A stretch of DNA of 64,000 nt from Rattus norvegicus (taxonomy: Eukaryota; Chordata; Mammalia; Rodentia; Muridae): assembly GCF_036323735.1 (NCBI RefSeq), contig NC_086029.1:54341357-54405356 (forward strand). Direction: 5' to 3'. The translations under genes and the position numbers were made by a program. Numbering within the stretch: position 1 is the stretch's first letter; each line of letters starts with the position of its first letter. The notes beneath the pieces were generated by a model. The model searched no databases. It saw nothing but the letters and a program-made list of their open reading frames with translations, and was not told the origin of the DNA. Below are positions 47,341-60,148 of the stretch, piece after piece.

Positions 47341-48878
47341 ATTTAGAAAGGCAGGAAACAAAGGCAGGGTTTGAGGGCAGTAGGAAGCTAAAGCCCGGGA
47401 ATTAAGCAGTGTTATGGGAAAGCTGTGATTTGTTGCTGTAACAGTGGGAAAGAGGTTGCTCTGATTTGGGTGCTAATTTACATAAATAAGCAAAATTTTC
47501 CTATCTCTCAGGGATAAACACAGATATAGGAGGACAGAATTTCAGAGGCTTGAGCATCATATTTCTGCATTCGTACTTTACTTCAGCCTACTAGCTCTTA
47601 CAGCTATCATTCTCACCATGTAAGTGCAGAGCAGTCAACGTGAGGGATATGATTAGAGGTCATGCTAATGTAATTCTTCTAGACTGCATGCCCTTCTCGA
47701 TCTCTCTTGGGTGCTCTCATGTGCCCTCAGACTCTTACTTGGGTCTGTGCTTGCCCCTGTAGTGCTGGGATCGGGACACAGACGTTCTGATAATGAAGGC
47801 AGAGTCAAAATAATTTAATTACTCATTCAGATGATATTTTCCTGGAAGATATTCAAATCTGATATGCTTTCAGACTGTGGCTTTTGTAGGGGAAAGAGGT
47901 GATCACATTATTAATATTAATAATTTATGTCTTTAAGTGATCTTTTGAAGTGAGCATGAAATTTGTGAACATTAACTTCAAAAACGATCCTTTCTGGGAT
48001 GAATTTTTATTACAGTTGCAACGATTACAATGACTATGAAGCACGTATTAAAACCTTCTCTCAAGATAGAGCTCTACAGGTAGAAAAGAAAAAAAAAATT
48101 ACAGGAAAACAGGACTTGTCCTGACCAGTCAAGAAGGCAGGGGCCATTAACTCCTGGGTCCTCATTAACTAACATCTTCTTCCAAGTGCTCAGCTTGGCA
48201 CATTTCACATTACAAGGACTCAGTGACCATCAAGTGGCTCTGAAATGGTTCCCATAAATCATCATGTATGACAGTGGCATCTAACATGCTAGATGGGTTA
48301 GGCAACCATCCCTGTGTGGGGACATAATGAGGCGGGGACTGAGTCTCCCTGGAAATTCTACTATTGTTGAATCTTATTCTGACCTTTGAGTTAAGTACGA
48401 ATTTCTGATCAGTTCCTATCTTCCCAAATTTAGCATGCTCTGCCCGGGAATTTATTAAGAGATCACGAGTACAGTGTGAATTACTTTAAGGAAGTGAATT
48501 ACTTCCTTTTGTGTCATAAAAGGTTTGCCTTGCAGAGCCAAATCGGCTTGGGTAAGGGACATGGGGTTGCTTTGGTGGCAAAAGGGATTTAAGTGGGCTC
48601 GTTTTTGTTTCATAACCATTCCAGCTTTTCTTACTCTCACTCAGCTCCTGATCAGTCAGGAATGCCTTCACGCCCAAACACTCAGTAGCCAAAGAAAGAA
48701 CCCAATAACACCTTGTCCTTGGAGTCCGCTAAACATGAACACGTTAGTCTGAACACAGGGCCACATCCTGACTAATCCAGCACTCCCCTTGCTTCTCCAG
48801 GCAGTAACCGTATTTACTCACCTCCTTGACTTTCCCTCTAGATTGTAATTTTTACAACAAATGGAAAGTTGTATTTAC

Positions 48879-49031
48879 CCAGGGAAACTCTTGCAGGAAC
48901 AGCTCTTCGGTCGATCCAGAATGAAACCCATGAAAGCATTACCATCAACATGGCTGGGAAATAGGTCTGCAGTACAAAGAAGAAAATGTGCCTCCGTAGC
49001 ACAAAGTTGATGAAAAGCCTGTAGTACCACC
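48879..49031 (-). CDS. Gabrr3: Gabrr3 exon 7 (M1 and start of M2)
   Basis: Exon of 153 bp. The acceptor TTTTTCACCTAG|GG and the donor CCCTGG|GTAAATA split Gly codons at both ends. The peptide WYYRLFINFVLRRHIFFFVL plus QTYFPAMLMVMLSWVSFWID is pre-M1/M1 with the conserved FVLRR and the M1 proline. RRAVPARVSL is the M1-M2 linker and the cytoplasmic entry of the pore. By alignment with PARVPLG of rho-1 (from memory) the 2' pore position here is Ser, as known for rho-3. The PAR filter of anion-selective channels is intact. Confidence 0.97.
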
Positions 49032-49849
49032 CTAGGTGAAAAACAAGCAAACAAACAAACTGGTTACCATTAAACAGGCTTAGTCACACAACCTACTCTT
49101 CAGACAGGAAGCTCTCAGGGCTCGTAGACTGTGATGGACCACCTCTGCTTACTCAGCACCAGCTTGTTCTCACCTGGCCTAACTCCAGCCTGCTTAATCA
49201 TTCACCTGAAAACTTGCTGACCTTCTAGAGCCCGGCTGGGGAGTGAATGGCAACTGCATCGAATGCATGTAATTTTGCACACTTAAATTGTTTGGAGTAT
49301 TTCCGTAAGGACAGTGCTAATTGATGACTGTGTATCATAGTGAATAGTCTTTATCAAATGATATGCTGAAGAACATTTGACTGTAAGAAAAGGTTTGGAG
49401 TAGATCACCGGACCTTTGCTTGGGATCTGGAATAAGATAAGAATTCAAAGAGAAGAAGGGGCGTCTTTAACATGTTTTCATTACTTTTGAAGTTTCAGAT
49501 ATTATGATAAATCTGCAAAGAGGTAATTAAATGGTGATATTTCTTTGCATGCTGTTGGACTCATATAAGCTTATGTTGGTGATATTATGTAATCTGATGA
49601 AAAATACCACCGTTGTCATATCTATAGCAAACTGAACAGATTTCTTGTTTTCACATTTACTATATCAAAGCTTTCAAAAGTGGAAGATTTATGTGCTCTT
49701 AAGAGAAACCAGAGTATATAAAGAAGTTAAGTTCAAATTTTCAAACCATCTTTAGGACATTGTAGAGTGTTATTCATCATGACTCCTAGGCTACATTGAA
49801 TACTTATGTTTTCATTATTCAATCATACTTATTATTTCATTTTGGTTTC

Positions 49850-50062
49850 TGTGTGTAGATGTTTTGACTGTATGTATGTATGTATGTATGTATGTATGTA
49901 TGTGCATAACTGTTGTCTGTGGAGACCAGAAAAGGGTTCTCAATCTCCAGAACTAGAGCTATAGATGGTTGGGAGCTATTATGTGGGGGATGGGAATTTA
50001 ACCTGGGTCTTGTGAAAGAACAGCCTGTGATCTTAACTGTCGGTTCATCTCTCCAGCCCCTC
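49850..50062 (-). mobile_element. B3-like SINE, minus strand
   Basis: Reverse complement reads GGGGCTGGAGAGATGAACCG, a box-B-like area, then GAGAACCCTTTTCTGGTCTC. The tail is expanded into a (TATG)n microsatellite at 49871-49902. Confidence 0.85.
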
Positions 50063-51159
50063 ACTCATACTTTTAAATGCATAGCAATAACCATGTATCA
50101 ATTTTAGAATTTACTGAAATAAGGTAATGAATAAACATTAGAATATGCTTTATGAATGGTGTAGAGTTTAACTTGTATGTGTCAAAAACAATTTTGAAAT
50201 GATTCAAAACCTAGAGACTATAGTAGATCAAATTATAAAGCCGAATCGCAGGTCATATAAAGCTAGAGAACTCTTCTATTTTTAGTAGTAATTTCTTAGA
50301 AGATGCAGATGCTAAACTTGTTGGGAGGGACAGATAAATTGTTTGAACACTGAGTACTAGGACAACTACATTGAACTGAGAGACTCTCCATCTAGCCTCT
50401 GATTCTCAGTTAATTGCTCATTATATTTCTTATCTTATCAGACTCCAAGATTCTCACTGTTTGCTGACACAGATTCTTTGAAACATATATACCTGAAGAT
50501 TACAAATTTCATTAGCGGTGGATATAAATGAAACATCCTGCATAATATTCTAAAGTTAAAAGTACACATTGCCCTTGGTGTTAGTAAAAAGCTTGCAATG
50601 TGTCAATGTTTTGTTTAGACACTCACTTTACTGTGTGTGCGATCGAAAGTTGTGATCATGGCTGAAGCATGGAATAATATACCAACCTCTACTGCTTCGC
50701 ATAATTGTTGGAAGGTTAAAATAAAATCACAATTATAAATGTCATTCTTAAAGAGAGATAAAATTACAGTATAGTTGTTTCAACAATTTATAAAGGGACT
50801 GGTCCCAGGAACCCTTGGACATTGCTCATATAAGATAGCTTATTATTATTTGCATATGATCTATTTATATTTATCCATATATTTTAAATAATCTCACTTA
50901 TTTTATAGTGCCTAATGCAATGTAAGTGCCATGCAAATAGCTGTTATGATGATTAGGAACTTATGACAATACATAGTTAGGTTCACGCTAGCACAAATGT
51001 ATTTACAAATTTCAACTCAAAATTGGATGATTCCATGTACGGGAGAGCAGTGGATATAGATGGTTGATTGTTTGCAGTTTTCTGTTTACTATTTGAGTTC
51101 TTGAGATACATTTAGGCATTGATTCTTTCATAAAATGATCATCATTACTATTATCATTT

Positions 51160-51240
51160 TTCAATGCTAGAGATTAAACCCAGAGCATCAGAAAATACTA
51201 GGCAAGTACATTACTAAGCAACACTTCTCCCCTCTTAACA
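51160..51240 (-). mobile_element. Degenerate ID/B4-type SINE
   Basis: Reverse-oriented remnant: AGATTAAACCCAGAGCATCA followed by CTAGGCAAGTACATTACTAA corresponds to the tRNA-like part of B4/ID elements. Confidence 0.55.
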
Positions 51241-52598
51241 TTTTTCTGGAGAGGTATTATGTGGGGTTTTATTGGTGGGGTTAGTACAAGGAATTAACTG
51301 GGAAGGAAGAACACTGCTCTTACCCTGTGGATCAGGAGGGGAAGACGAAGATGGTACTCTGGGTAGACTAGGCCAGAAGGACTCCTTTACTCATTACAAC
51401 AGGCCATTCTACCTTGTAAGATGGTCAAATCATTACTGCAGCCAGTCTAATAAAGTGTCGGACTTCATTTCTAATCCTAAAATATGGAGAGTTCCCAGGC
51501 CCCATTTCTATGTCCCTCTGCCTCATAAATAACAAACTAAAAAAAAAAAAACAAAAAAACTAACTATAATAATAGTAATAGTGATAATAATCTATGCAAA
51601 CAATCACAAGATATCTTTTGGCATCCCAGGAAATCTTTAACCATTGTCTCCTCCACCAAAGGAAGCATCGTTTGCTTTCCTCTACCCCCAAACCACCATA
51701 AAATTCCGAACCAGGTGCTCCTTTCTGTGTTCTCAGCTCCTTGCAGACCTGCTTGGCAGGCTGGATTGCTCTTTCTAGGAGGCCCACAAAGTGAACCATA
51801 AACCCGTCATACCTTTATGTGGTGGCATCACCATTCTTTTGCAATGTGAATTAAATTTTTGGCGGGGCGGGGGGTGTCAGGAGGTGTCTCCCATTGCCTC
51901 CATCAGTAGAAAGAAGCAGAACTAAAGACTGTGAGAAAGGGGCTGGCAGTAATTGGGATGCCATCCCAAGATGACATCACAAGCTTCCCGTGTACTTATA
52001 AATTGTCACATATGATTGTGCTCTGATGTTAAGGACTTGGATTGTATTAAAAGCATCACAGGGAAGATGCAGATGAAAATGATGGCGATGTATTTCCTAA
52101 CTAATATTGTTTAAGCACTTCCCACATGGCAGACACTATTTCAGTCATTCAAATGTACTAACTCATTTGCAGAATTGCATGAGGCAAAGACTGTTGTGAC
52201 ACCCTCTGGAAGGTGGGGAAAATGAATTAAGCAACTCTTCCAAGGCTGTGCTGGTGGTAAGCCATAGACTAGAGTTTGAACTCAGGCAGATGCCTCTGTA
52301 CGTTAGCTTTGATAACAAATAATTCCCTGATATATTTTTGCAGTGATAGAAGTCTTTCCTATGTGAACCCACAATATGCAAAAATTTAGAGGAACAATGA
52401 GGTGGATGAAGGGCAGAAAAACCCTCTCCTACTTGTTGATGCTACTGGGTGGCCAAGGGCTTGTGTAGAGGCAATGGTAAAAGTGAAAGAATCATAAGTA
52501 AAAAGCAGTACTCCACTATAGATGGAAAATAAGTTTCTGTACCTCCAATCTCACAGCTCTTACAATGAGAGCCATATGCATGGTTTTATCTCTCTGTC

Positions 52599-52605
52599 TG
52601 CCTGC

Positions 52606-52645
<40 letters not shown>
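52599..52645 (+). repeat. (CTAT)n microsatellite
   Basis: CTGC/CTAT start followed by about 10 CTAT units. Confidence 0.95.
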
Positions 52646-54539
52646 AATCAATTTATCTATCTTGTATACAAATTTGAGGCTGGTGGTTACAGTTGGTAGT
52701 TATGATAGGAATAAAGATATTTATAATCGTTTTTGACAAAGCTAATATTTTTTAAACAGAAGGACACCACATTAAAAATTTATGGATAATGTGAGGCAGA
52801 CCTGTTATCTACTCACGAACTGAAATCAGTCTCTAAAGTCATCTTTCTGAAACTTAGGAACTTTTTAAATCTGGATATAACAATTAATTTGATATATGAA
52901 CACAGCTTTCAGAATGCCTTGATCTTGTACATTTCTAATATTAGAACACATTTTATTCCTTCTAATTAAAAGGGTGCATTTTAAAAAAATTAGAATTACA
53001 ATGTGTTGAAATAAAATTGAAACTCTCCCCAATCTCTAGCTACTTCTTAAAAGTTTAGAATGCACAGGTACATATAAACATGGCTATATATGTATAAATA
53101 ATTTCTCCAATAACAAATATGAGTTTTTGTTAAAGAGTCTTCTATTAGTTTCCCTTTTAATTAAAAGAAACTTTGCATCATGCTGTATAAGGCTATACAT
53201 TTGAAGCCATTCTATCTTGTCTATTTTTCATAGGAGTTAATGTTCTACTACTTCTTAAAAGTATAAACATACTGGAATGTTCAGGCTTCTTATTTCATTT
53301 AAAATACATAAAAGCATCTTTGTGAACAGATTTTCAGTGATGTTTTGTCTGATTTTTGACAGGCTCTACAACGTGAAGAGAAGAGGATAAAAATTACCTA
53401 GTGTTGATCCTGCCTGGGTGACAAGCACAGGTAGTGGACTAAATGGAATGATTTAGAGGTAGAGTTTGAAATTGGAACACTTATCCTCTGCATTTAAAGG
53501 AATAGTTGAATTTCCACTGAATATATTCATGGATACTTATGCTTCAAAATCCTAAGAAGTGCAATAGATATAATAGATATGAATGTATAGATATAGTGTA
53601 TATATCTGTATAGAAATACCACCCTTTGATTTCCATGTTTTCTATGCACCACATTATGATCACATTAAAAAGACAGATCATGGTCATAATTTATCATGAG
53701 TTACTTGATCATAGAAATAATAAAATATTAAAACTCATGTATCATTTTCATTGTATATATTCATTTATTTAAATATTGGCTTAACTGAATCAAAGATTAT
53801 AAACATTAAATTTTTGGCATCATTTATAAGACATGAGCAAGAGAAGTAGAAAACTGCATCACAACAGCTTGTCTGTATGAGGTGTTCTTAGTATCACGAG
53901 AGCTCTTCAGACTTCTGAAGTTCTTTTCCAATTATACACTACATATTCATTTATTCAACAGTTTGATTCTGAGAATCTTCTATGTGCCAGGGATATACCA
54001 GTGATCAAGGAACACAAATGCGTGTTATTTGCATATCAGAAAATGCAATGGACAGGATTAAAATTAATAGCATCATTTGTTGAATGTTAAAGAATGCAAG
54101 TGAACAGAGTGAAACTGACATTTCTTCCAGATCTAAATATCCAAAGATGGTCCCAGGGATGCAATTAACTTCTTTGAGATTTAAATGTTGGTTGTACTTT
54201 TAAGACACTGGCTTCTAGATAGATAACTCAGTATTTGCTCCTTCAGTGACACAGCCAAGCAGATGGGATAGAATTCCAGCCAGGGCAGCTCTGAGCCCAA
54301 GTGCCAGCTGCAGCCACATTTTGTAGCCTGAACACAGCTCCTTTACAGAGTACTAGTAACTAACAAAACAGTGAAAAATGTCTGTATGAGTGTGGCGTTT
54401 TGGAGGAGGTGAGAAAGAGCTTGCTCCTAGCTTTGGTTAACAGTCAGATATGTTTTTTAAATCACCGGGGATAAATGCTACCAAATCAAAGATAAATCAA
54501 TTGCAATGAAGAATATATATTGCATTTCTAATTCCTTTT

Positions 54540-54730
54540 ATCTTTTTTTCTTAATTTTTCCTTACAGTTCAGATTTTATCCTCCTCCCACTCTACACTTT
54601 GACTGTTCCACACCCCATACCTCCGCCCTGAACCTCCCTACCCGACTCCTCCCCCCCCCCATTTCCACAAGGATGTCACCACCACCATCGCCCCCAGCCC
54701 CTACCCCACCAGACCTCCCTGAGGAATTCT
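54540..54730 (-). mobile_element. L1 (Lx-type) 3' fragment, short
   Basis: T-rich start, CAGATTTTATCCTCCTCCCA and CCACCAGACCTCCCTGA parallel the left part of 20090-21110. C-rich run of nine C at about 54651. Confidence 0.6.
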
Positions 54731-55454
54731 AAACAGATTTTTTCCCCTTTGGGCAATAGTGCATCTTGTTAAATCAGTTGTGTCAGTTGATTTTTGTTGA
54801 ACATCTACCATAGACCAGGTATATTCTAGGATCTGGGAAGAGATGTTTAACAAGACAGTTTCCCAACTTTTTCCAAAAAGAGACTTAGATAATAGACAAT
54901 AAGGCATCTATTTCAGCTAGCATTATGTGCTGGGAAGACAAAAAGAGATAGGAAATAGTGAGGATGGAGGCTTAGATAAGAAAGACTCAATAGGATATCA
55001 CCATTTGGGGAGATGATTTGCAAAGTTCTGACTGAAGCAGGCGGTTGGTCATGAGACGAGCAGAGGCAGAGCAAAGCCACGTAGAAGAAATGAGATAAGA
55101 GTGTGTGAGAACAGGAGAGCAAGAAGTAGAAGGCAATGCGGTGGAGGACCACAGGTTGGGATGAGGTCTATATCCTGAGCAGCACCCAGGATATAGATCT
55201 CGTTGAGAAACTTAGCTTTGCTTCTAAAGGGGATGGAAAAACACTAAAAGGTTTTGGGCTGGAAAGAGTTTTCAACAGTGATTCCCTTATTGCAAACAAA
55301 ACCCTATGTTCTACTAAGAATAGAGTGGAGGGGCCAAGAATACAATTAGGATGTCTCGTTGGAAGGGTTTGCACAATGGGGAGAGAAAGAGATTTACTTC
55401 ACAAACAGTTGGCACTCAATAGTTGCCTAAAGTTGTCTGCACATAGTGTTGTAC

Positions 55455-55595
55455 CTGTGCTGCTATAGAAAGCCAATCCACTGGATGCACTGAACTCCTC
55501 AATGAAGAACTGAGAAAGGGAAATGTGCTCTTCTGTGTTTAAGGACTTGTTACCATGTTTCCAGTAGAGCATTAGGTCCTCTTCATTATAGGCAT
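55455..55595 (-). CDS. Gabrr3: Gabrr3 exon 6 (ligand-binding domain, C-terminal part)
   Basis: Exon of 141 bp. The acceptor CTATTTTAG|ATGCC completes a Tyr codon from exon 5, and the donor GCACAG|GTACAA leaves one base of a Gly codon. The peptide YAYNEEDLMLYWKHGNKSLN continues TEEHISLSQFFIEEFSASSG and LAFYSSTG, covering the outer strands of the extracellular domain. NKSL is a potential N-glycosylation site. No stop is present in this tyrosine-rich stretch. Confidence 0.97.
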
Positions 55596-56609
55596 CTAAA
55601 ATAGCACAGACGTTTCCTGTGTTAGAAGTTAGGCGAGGTCTATAGCCCTGTTTTATCAGTTCCTGGTTCAATGCCATTCATGTAGTACACATTGAAAGAC
55701 ATTTTCCAAGGGACTGAACAAATCCATACTTCAAAATGGAAACAAAACAAAACACCAGCCCCATCTTCATCTCTAAACCTGGGAGCCTGAAGACTGCCAA
55801 GATGGTGGGATTTCTTCCTCTGTGATGCTTGGAATTTTCCTGTGTTCCCTGTCTGTGTGCATTTGCATATAAGATTAAGCCAAGCTAGGGATCAGGACTA
55901 GGCCACGGTTCTGCTCTCACGTGGGCTTATTCTATGCTTTTAAATTTGTTTTGTTTTACCTATCTTGGATGAAATTCTCAAATGAGGATTAGTTTAAGAA
56001 TTTTCTTGTCTTGTGTTATAAACATTTTTAATAGACCTAGAAAAGTACAGCTGTGTAGGAGGCTCTCGCTGAGGCGCAGACCTATGATAGAAAAACTGCA
56101 GTCGACCTTTAAGATGTATCAAAAGGAAATGTTGGGCAACGGTAATTGACATGGAGCTGGATCACAGACTCTTGAATAGACTTTGACTGGGGCGTCTGTG
56201 CTCCAAGCTGGGTTCCTCTGGGGAGCCTGTGCATACTTAAAAGAGGATTAGAACTTGTCTAGCTATAGGATTCCCAGACTTTCCAAATGTGGAAAATCAG
56301 TGCCAGTATTAGGACAATGCACCCTCTAAGGAGCTGCCTTTCATTGCTATTGTGAAAGCCACAATGTTTAATTACCGCAGCATTTCCCCTTGACTCTCCC
56401 CATTCAAAGACAATCTGTTTTACCATCATTAGGAAGACAGAGATAGCGTAACACCAAAAAGCAGAGCCTTATAATTTGAAAATATGATGAGATGGAAAAA
56501 TATGATAAGATATTTAAATGATTGCTAAGCACATGCCTGTCTCCCTGTGAGTGGTGAGCGTGTGCTTTAATGATAATGCAGGCTCTTTTCACCAGGCAGA
56601 AAGACTTAC

Positions 56610-56692
56610 AGCTTTCCAGCTCTAGAGAACAGTTCTGAGTGTCCAGAGGAAACCTGCTGAAGTCCATAAAGCACATGGCTGAAACTGTTATC
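56610..56692 (-). CDS. Gabrr3: Gabrr3 exon 5 (Cys-loop)
   Basis: Exon of 83 bp. The acceptor GTTTACAG|GATAAC and the donor AAAGCT|GTAAGT are both strong. The peptide ITVSAMCFMDFSRFPLDTQN-CSLELES contains the signature Cys-loop: two cysteines separated by 13 residues with the FPLD core, conserved in pentameric ligand-gated channels. NCS at its end is a potential glycosylation sequon, although its cysteine is disulphide-bonded. Confidence 0.97.
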
Positions 56693-56954
56693 CTGTAAAC
56701 GGAACAAGAAAGAAGATTTTGATCATTTACCCATATGGCCCAACTAGCGCGCAGCGATGAAGCCTGTCATTGTTTTCTTGCTTTGTGTGTCTTTCAAGGA
56801 TAATGAGAAACAGGCCTGGCTGTGTTCTGTCCAAATAACAAGACAGCAAACCCAGTGGGGTAGGGATTGCTCCCAGATTGATGAGTAAATTCTTATACTT
56901 ACTGCATATCTCGCTGTTTCTTGCTTAACTCCCTCTGTATTTTCTGGTTTTCAT

Positions 56955-57075
56955 GATATAATTATATATGTGAGTGTGTGTGTATGTGTGTATGTATGTG
57001 ATATATATGTATAGGTGTATATGTATATATATGTATGCATATGTATGTTTGTGTATATATATGTATATATATTAA
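56955..57075 (+). repeat. Alternating purine-pyrimidine tract (TG/TA rich)
   Basis: GTGTGTGTATGTGTGTATG, then TATATATGTATA blocks ending in TATATATTAAA. It lies about 260 bp upstream of the exon 5 acceptor in gene orientation. Confidence 0.92.
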
Positions 57076-58002
57076 ATTTCAGAAAAATACTTCAAAGTCA
57101 GATGACTTTAAGTGGATTTAAGTTGTTCTGCTTTCTAGAAGATGCAAAACTTAATGGTCTGCACGAAAAAAGAGTTGAAGGGGTAATAATACAAATTTAT
57201 AGGTAAAAATTTCCTTCACAAAGCACTTGGAAAATTTCCTTTCAGTACTGAGGTAAAAGCCTGCAGCACGCTCAGCGATAGATCCATGTGCATAATACAT
57301 AATTCAGGAACTATTAAGGCAAAGGCTTGCATATTGATGCATTTTTTTCTTAAAATTGTATATTCTCCTAGATTTTCTTGGCTCCAGGCAGAAGCTGCTG
57401 TGCTATGATCTTGCCTCAAAGTGAGACCTGTGGTAGCCTCAATTGCAGATCAGAGGTTCCTAAGAGGCCCCCAGCAATTCTACAAAAACAAAGGCAACAG
57501 ATGCTCCTGCCCATGGTGCCCCTGAGTTAGGCAGAAGAATAGAAGCATTTTACCTTCTGTGACCTGAATTTTATTGTCAATAGCCAAAGCATCAAGAAAA
57601 GGATGTATGTTGATGGTATTGTGTGCAAAAATGCACGCTTAGTCATCTATGTTACAAAGATGTACCCTCTGAGGTCTTTTATACTACTGGCTTTATAGTA
57701 TATTAGAAGAAATGAATGACTGATGAGGATTGTGGCTAAGTGGCCTCAAAACACAACCTGGTAGCAGGTCACCCGGTTCTGTGTTTGCACTGGTTCTTTT
57801 GTTGGGTTGAAGAGCTGTGCTCACAACCAGTTTTAGTCCTCCTGAGTTTGGGCATCTCCAAGACCATCTCCAGGGTTAAGCAACCCCAGAAAGATTCAGA
57901 CTCAGCAAATCCATTATGCTCATGGGTACCACCTGAGTGAGGTACACTACACTTTACAATATACAATGAGGATTAAAGCAGTAATCAGAAAAGGCTGAGT
58001 TC

Positions 58003-58005
<3 letters not shown>

Positions 58006-58098
<93 letters not shown>

Positions 58099-58157
58099 CA
58101 GAGAGACAGAGAGACAGAGAGACAGAGAGAGAGAGACAGAGAGAGACAGAGACAGAA
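58006..58157 (+). repeat. (GA)n / GACAGA array
   Basis: About 30 GA units followed by GACAGA variants, 150 bp of almost pure purine on this strand. The Gabrr3 transcript would read (TC)n. Confidence 0.97.
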
Positions 58158-59011
58158 TGACATTATACAGAGAGCACTGGGAGGGACCAGGGAAGCTCAC
58201 ACTAGTCTTGGTGAACAAAATGTTAACTGAGAATTGGCCAGCCAGATGACCAACCTTAGTTTCCATTCTTTCCAGAGCTGAGTGTGATAACATGGTCCAA
58301 GGAGTCCACCTTAACCACCATGAGCACAGATACTCTGGTATGGCTTCTGGACACCAGATGAAGACAAATGCTCTTTCTTATCAGGAGGATAGCCCAAGAG
58401 ATTAAAGGTTACTACACCAGAGTCTGTCTGACCAGGGCCAGACACTAACTAGAATGTGCAAGGTAAGCAGACTCCACCGGGTTATTCTACTCCTGTTCAT
58501 CCTTTCACCGACTCAACTTTAAAACAGCTGGTTCTTTAATGAGGTTCCATTTTTAACTCTTAGTGACCTTTGACGCTAATATTTATGGGTCCTATATGAA
58601 ACAATAGTGTTCATTAATGGCATTTATAGCTTTTTAAAAAATGACTTACACTAGCTACCCTGTGAATGATGCTTCTAATGAGCAAAGGTCATTATTCTAA
58701 TGAGCTTACTGTAGAGATAACAAGTGACTACAAGCCTAACAGCTCATAACAGCATAAATGCATTCTTGTTTAGTTCTGCAGACCAGAGGTCCAATCAGTA
58801 TCGCTGGTCCAGGATCACACCTTAAAGACATCTCAAGGGAAAATCCACTCATACTGATCAGCACCGCCACTCCTTGGCTTGGGATCTCATTCCCACCTCT
58901 TTTGTGTAAATCAGATTTCCTCTCCCTTTTCCATTATAAAGACTCATGATGCATCTAAAGTCCAGCCAGATAATGTAGGGCCATGTCCCCATAATAAGAT
59001 CATTAATTGAG

Positions 59012-59175
59012 GGCTGGGGGTGATAGCAGATGCTTGTAATACCAGTACTCGGGAGGCAGAGGCAGGCAGGTCTCTGAGTTTAAGATCAGTCTGGTCTATG
59101 AAGAAAGGTTCAGGACAGCCAAGGCTACTCAAAGAAGCTCTGTCTCTAAAAACAAACCAACCAAATTAGCAAACA
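59012..59175 (+). mobile_element. B1 SINE
   Basis: GCTTGTAATACCAGTACTCG, GGAGGCAGAGGCAGGCAGGT, TCTGAGTTTAAGATCAGTCT, GGACAGCCAAGGCTACTCAA and an AAC-rich tail. About full-length and moderately diverged. Confidence 0.92.
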
Positions 59176-59924
59176 AAAAGATCTTTAATGTAATCACTTT
59201 TTGTAAGGATCCTCTTTTTCTGCTCACATAGACCAACTTCCACAGTTTGTAAAGATAAAGACCTCAAAAAAATTTTTTTAACCTACTATAGATATTTTCT
59301 CAGATGTCTAGGGCATTCCAAAAAGCTGGATCGCTTGGATGTACAGAACCGCTTTAAAAAGAACTTCTATTTTAAGCCACTCCATATGCACAGAACTCAC
59401 TTGGATAAGATAAATTATGGACCATTAAAGATGAGAAGCCATTATAGAATAGTGCTAGAATACATGTTTTAACTAACACAAACAAAAAAAGCGAGAAAAT
59501 TTATGCTAACTTGTATTTTGATTATGCCTTCATATGACAATTGAAGGGGCTAACTGGAGAAATTGTTAGCTAATTCAAGATTCTAATCTACTTGTTGGAG
59601 TACAGGCATAGGAAGAACTTGGTTGGTAGAAATAGGTTGACATACCTATACAATTGTGTACCAGACTTTTATGGATTTCCAGAATTCAGCTCAACTCTAT
59701 TTATCCAAACAGTATGTAGGCAGAGTGGACTGTGCAGCACAGAAAGCAGATCCTTAAAGGTTGGGTAACAAGTGGGTAAAAAATTACATGCTCTGCTTGT
59801 GTTGCCGTCTTTAGTGTCATGACTCTCAGAGCAGAACTGTTAGTTTTGGTTGAAGTGAGACCCAACAAGTTTGGTTTGATGGCTGTGGTCCAAGGAAGCC
59901 AAAGATCAAAGGGAGCCATCTTAC

Positions 59925-60148
59925 CTGAGACTGAAGAGAACGTTTCCATCGGGATGTACTCGAAGCATGATATTCTCCACAGTTGTGTCATGGATGAAGG
60001 ATCTTTTAGAATGGACAAAGAAGATATCAGGCACCCAAATCTTTTGAATCAATCTGCGATCAAAGGTCATGCTTTTGTTTGTAGTGCTAGGAAAGGAGAG
60101 CCTCTCATCCTTCCAATAGTGCCTGAGATAAAACGTCATGGTAAAGTC
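59925..60148 (-). CDS. Gabrr3: Gabrr3 exon 4 (ligand-binding domain core)
   Basis: Exon of 224 bp. The acceptor TCTGTGCCCAG|GACTTTACC is phase 0 with exon 3, and the donor CTCAG|GTAAGA splits an Arg codon. The peptide starts DFTMTFYLRHYWKDERLSFP and contains KIWVPDIFFVHSKRSFIHDT, the WxPD signature of Cys-loop receptors. It ends ENIMLRVHPDGNVLFSL. NKSM is a potential N-glycosylation site. Strong similarity to the human rho-3 subunit as recalled. Confidence 0.97.

Larger units (their letters stand above)
40323..48878. other. Gabrr3 intron 7
   Basis: Intron of 8.6 kb. It holds the CCCTCT array (41025-41116), a rodent L1 3' end (42515-43690), an older L1 (45330-47340) and a CA-rich array (45818-45940). 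I see nothing recognisable in 40,330-40,970, 41,130-42,500, 43,700-45,320 and 47,350-48,870. Confidence 0.7.
49032..55454. other. Gabrr3 intron 6
   Basis: Intron of 6.4 kb, AT-rich. It contains a reverse B3 SINE (49850-50062), a degraded SINE (51160-51235), GATA-type and TATG repeats and a short L1 3' fragment (54540-54730). The stretches 50,100-51,150, 51,250-52,590 and 52,650-54,530 show nothing I recognise. Confidence 0.7.
56693..59924. other. Gabrr3 intron 4
   Basis: Intron of 3.2 kb with a TATG/TG-rich tract (56955-57075), a long GA array (58006-58157) and a B1 SINE (59012-59175). The remainder (57,080-58,000, 58,160-59,010 and 59,180-59,920) shows nothing I recognise. Confidence 0.7.

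Noticed and set aside
57954..58293. Open frames of Ser-Leu repeats
   Set aside because: Translation of the GA/TC array; no coding evidence.
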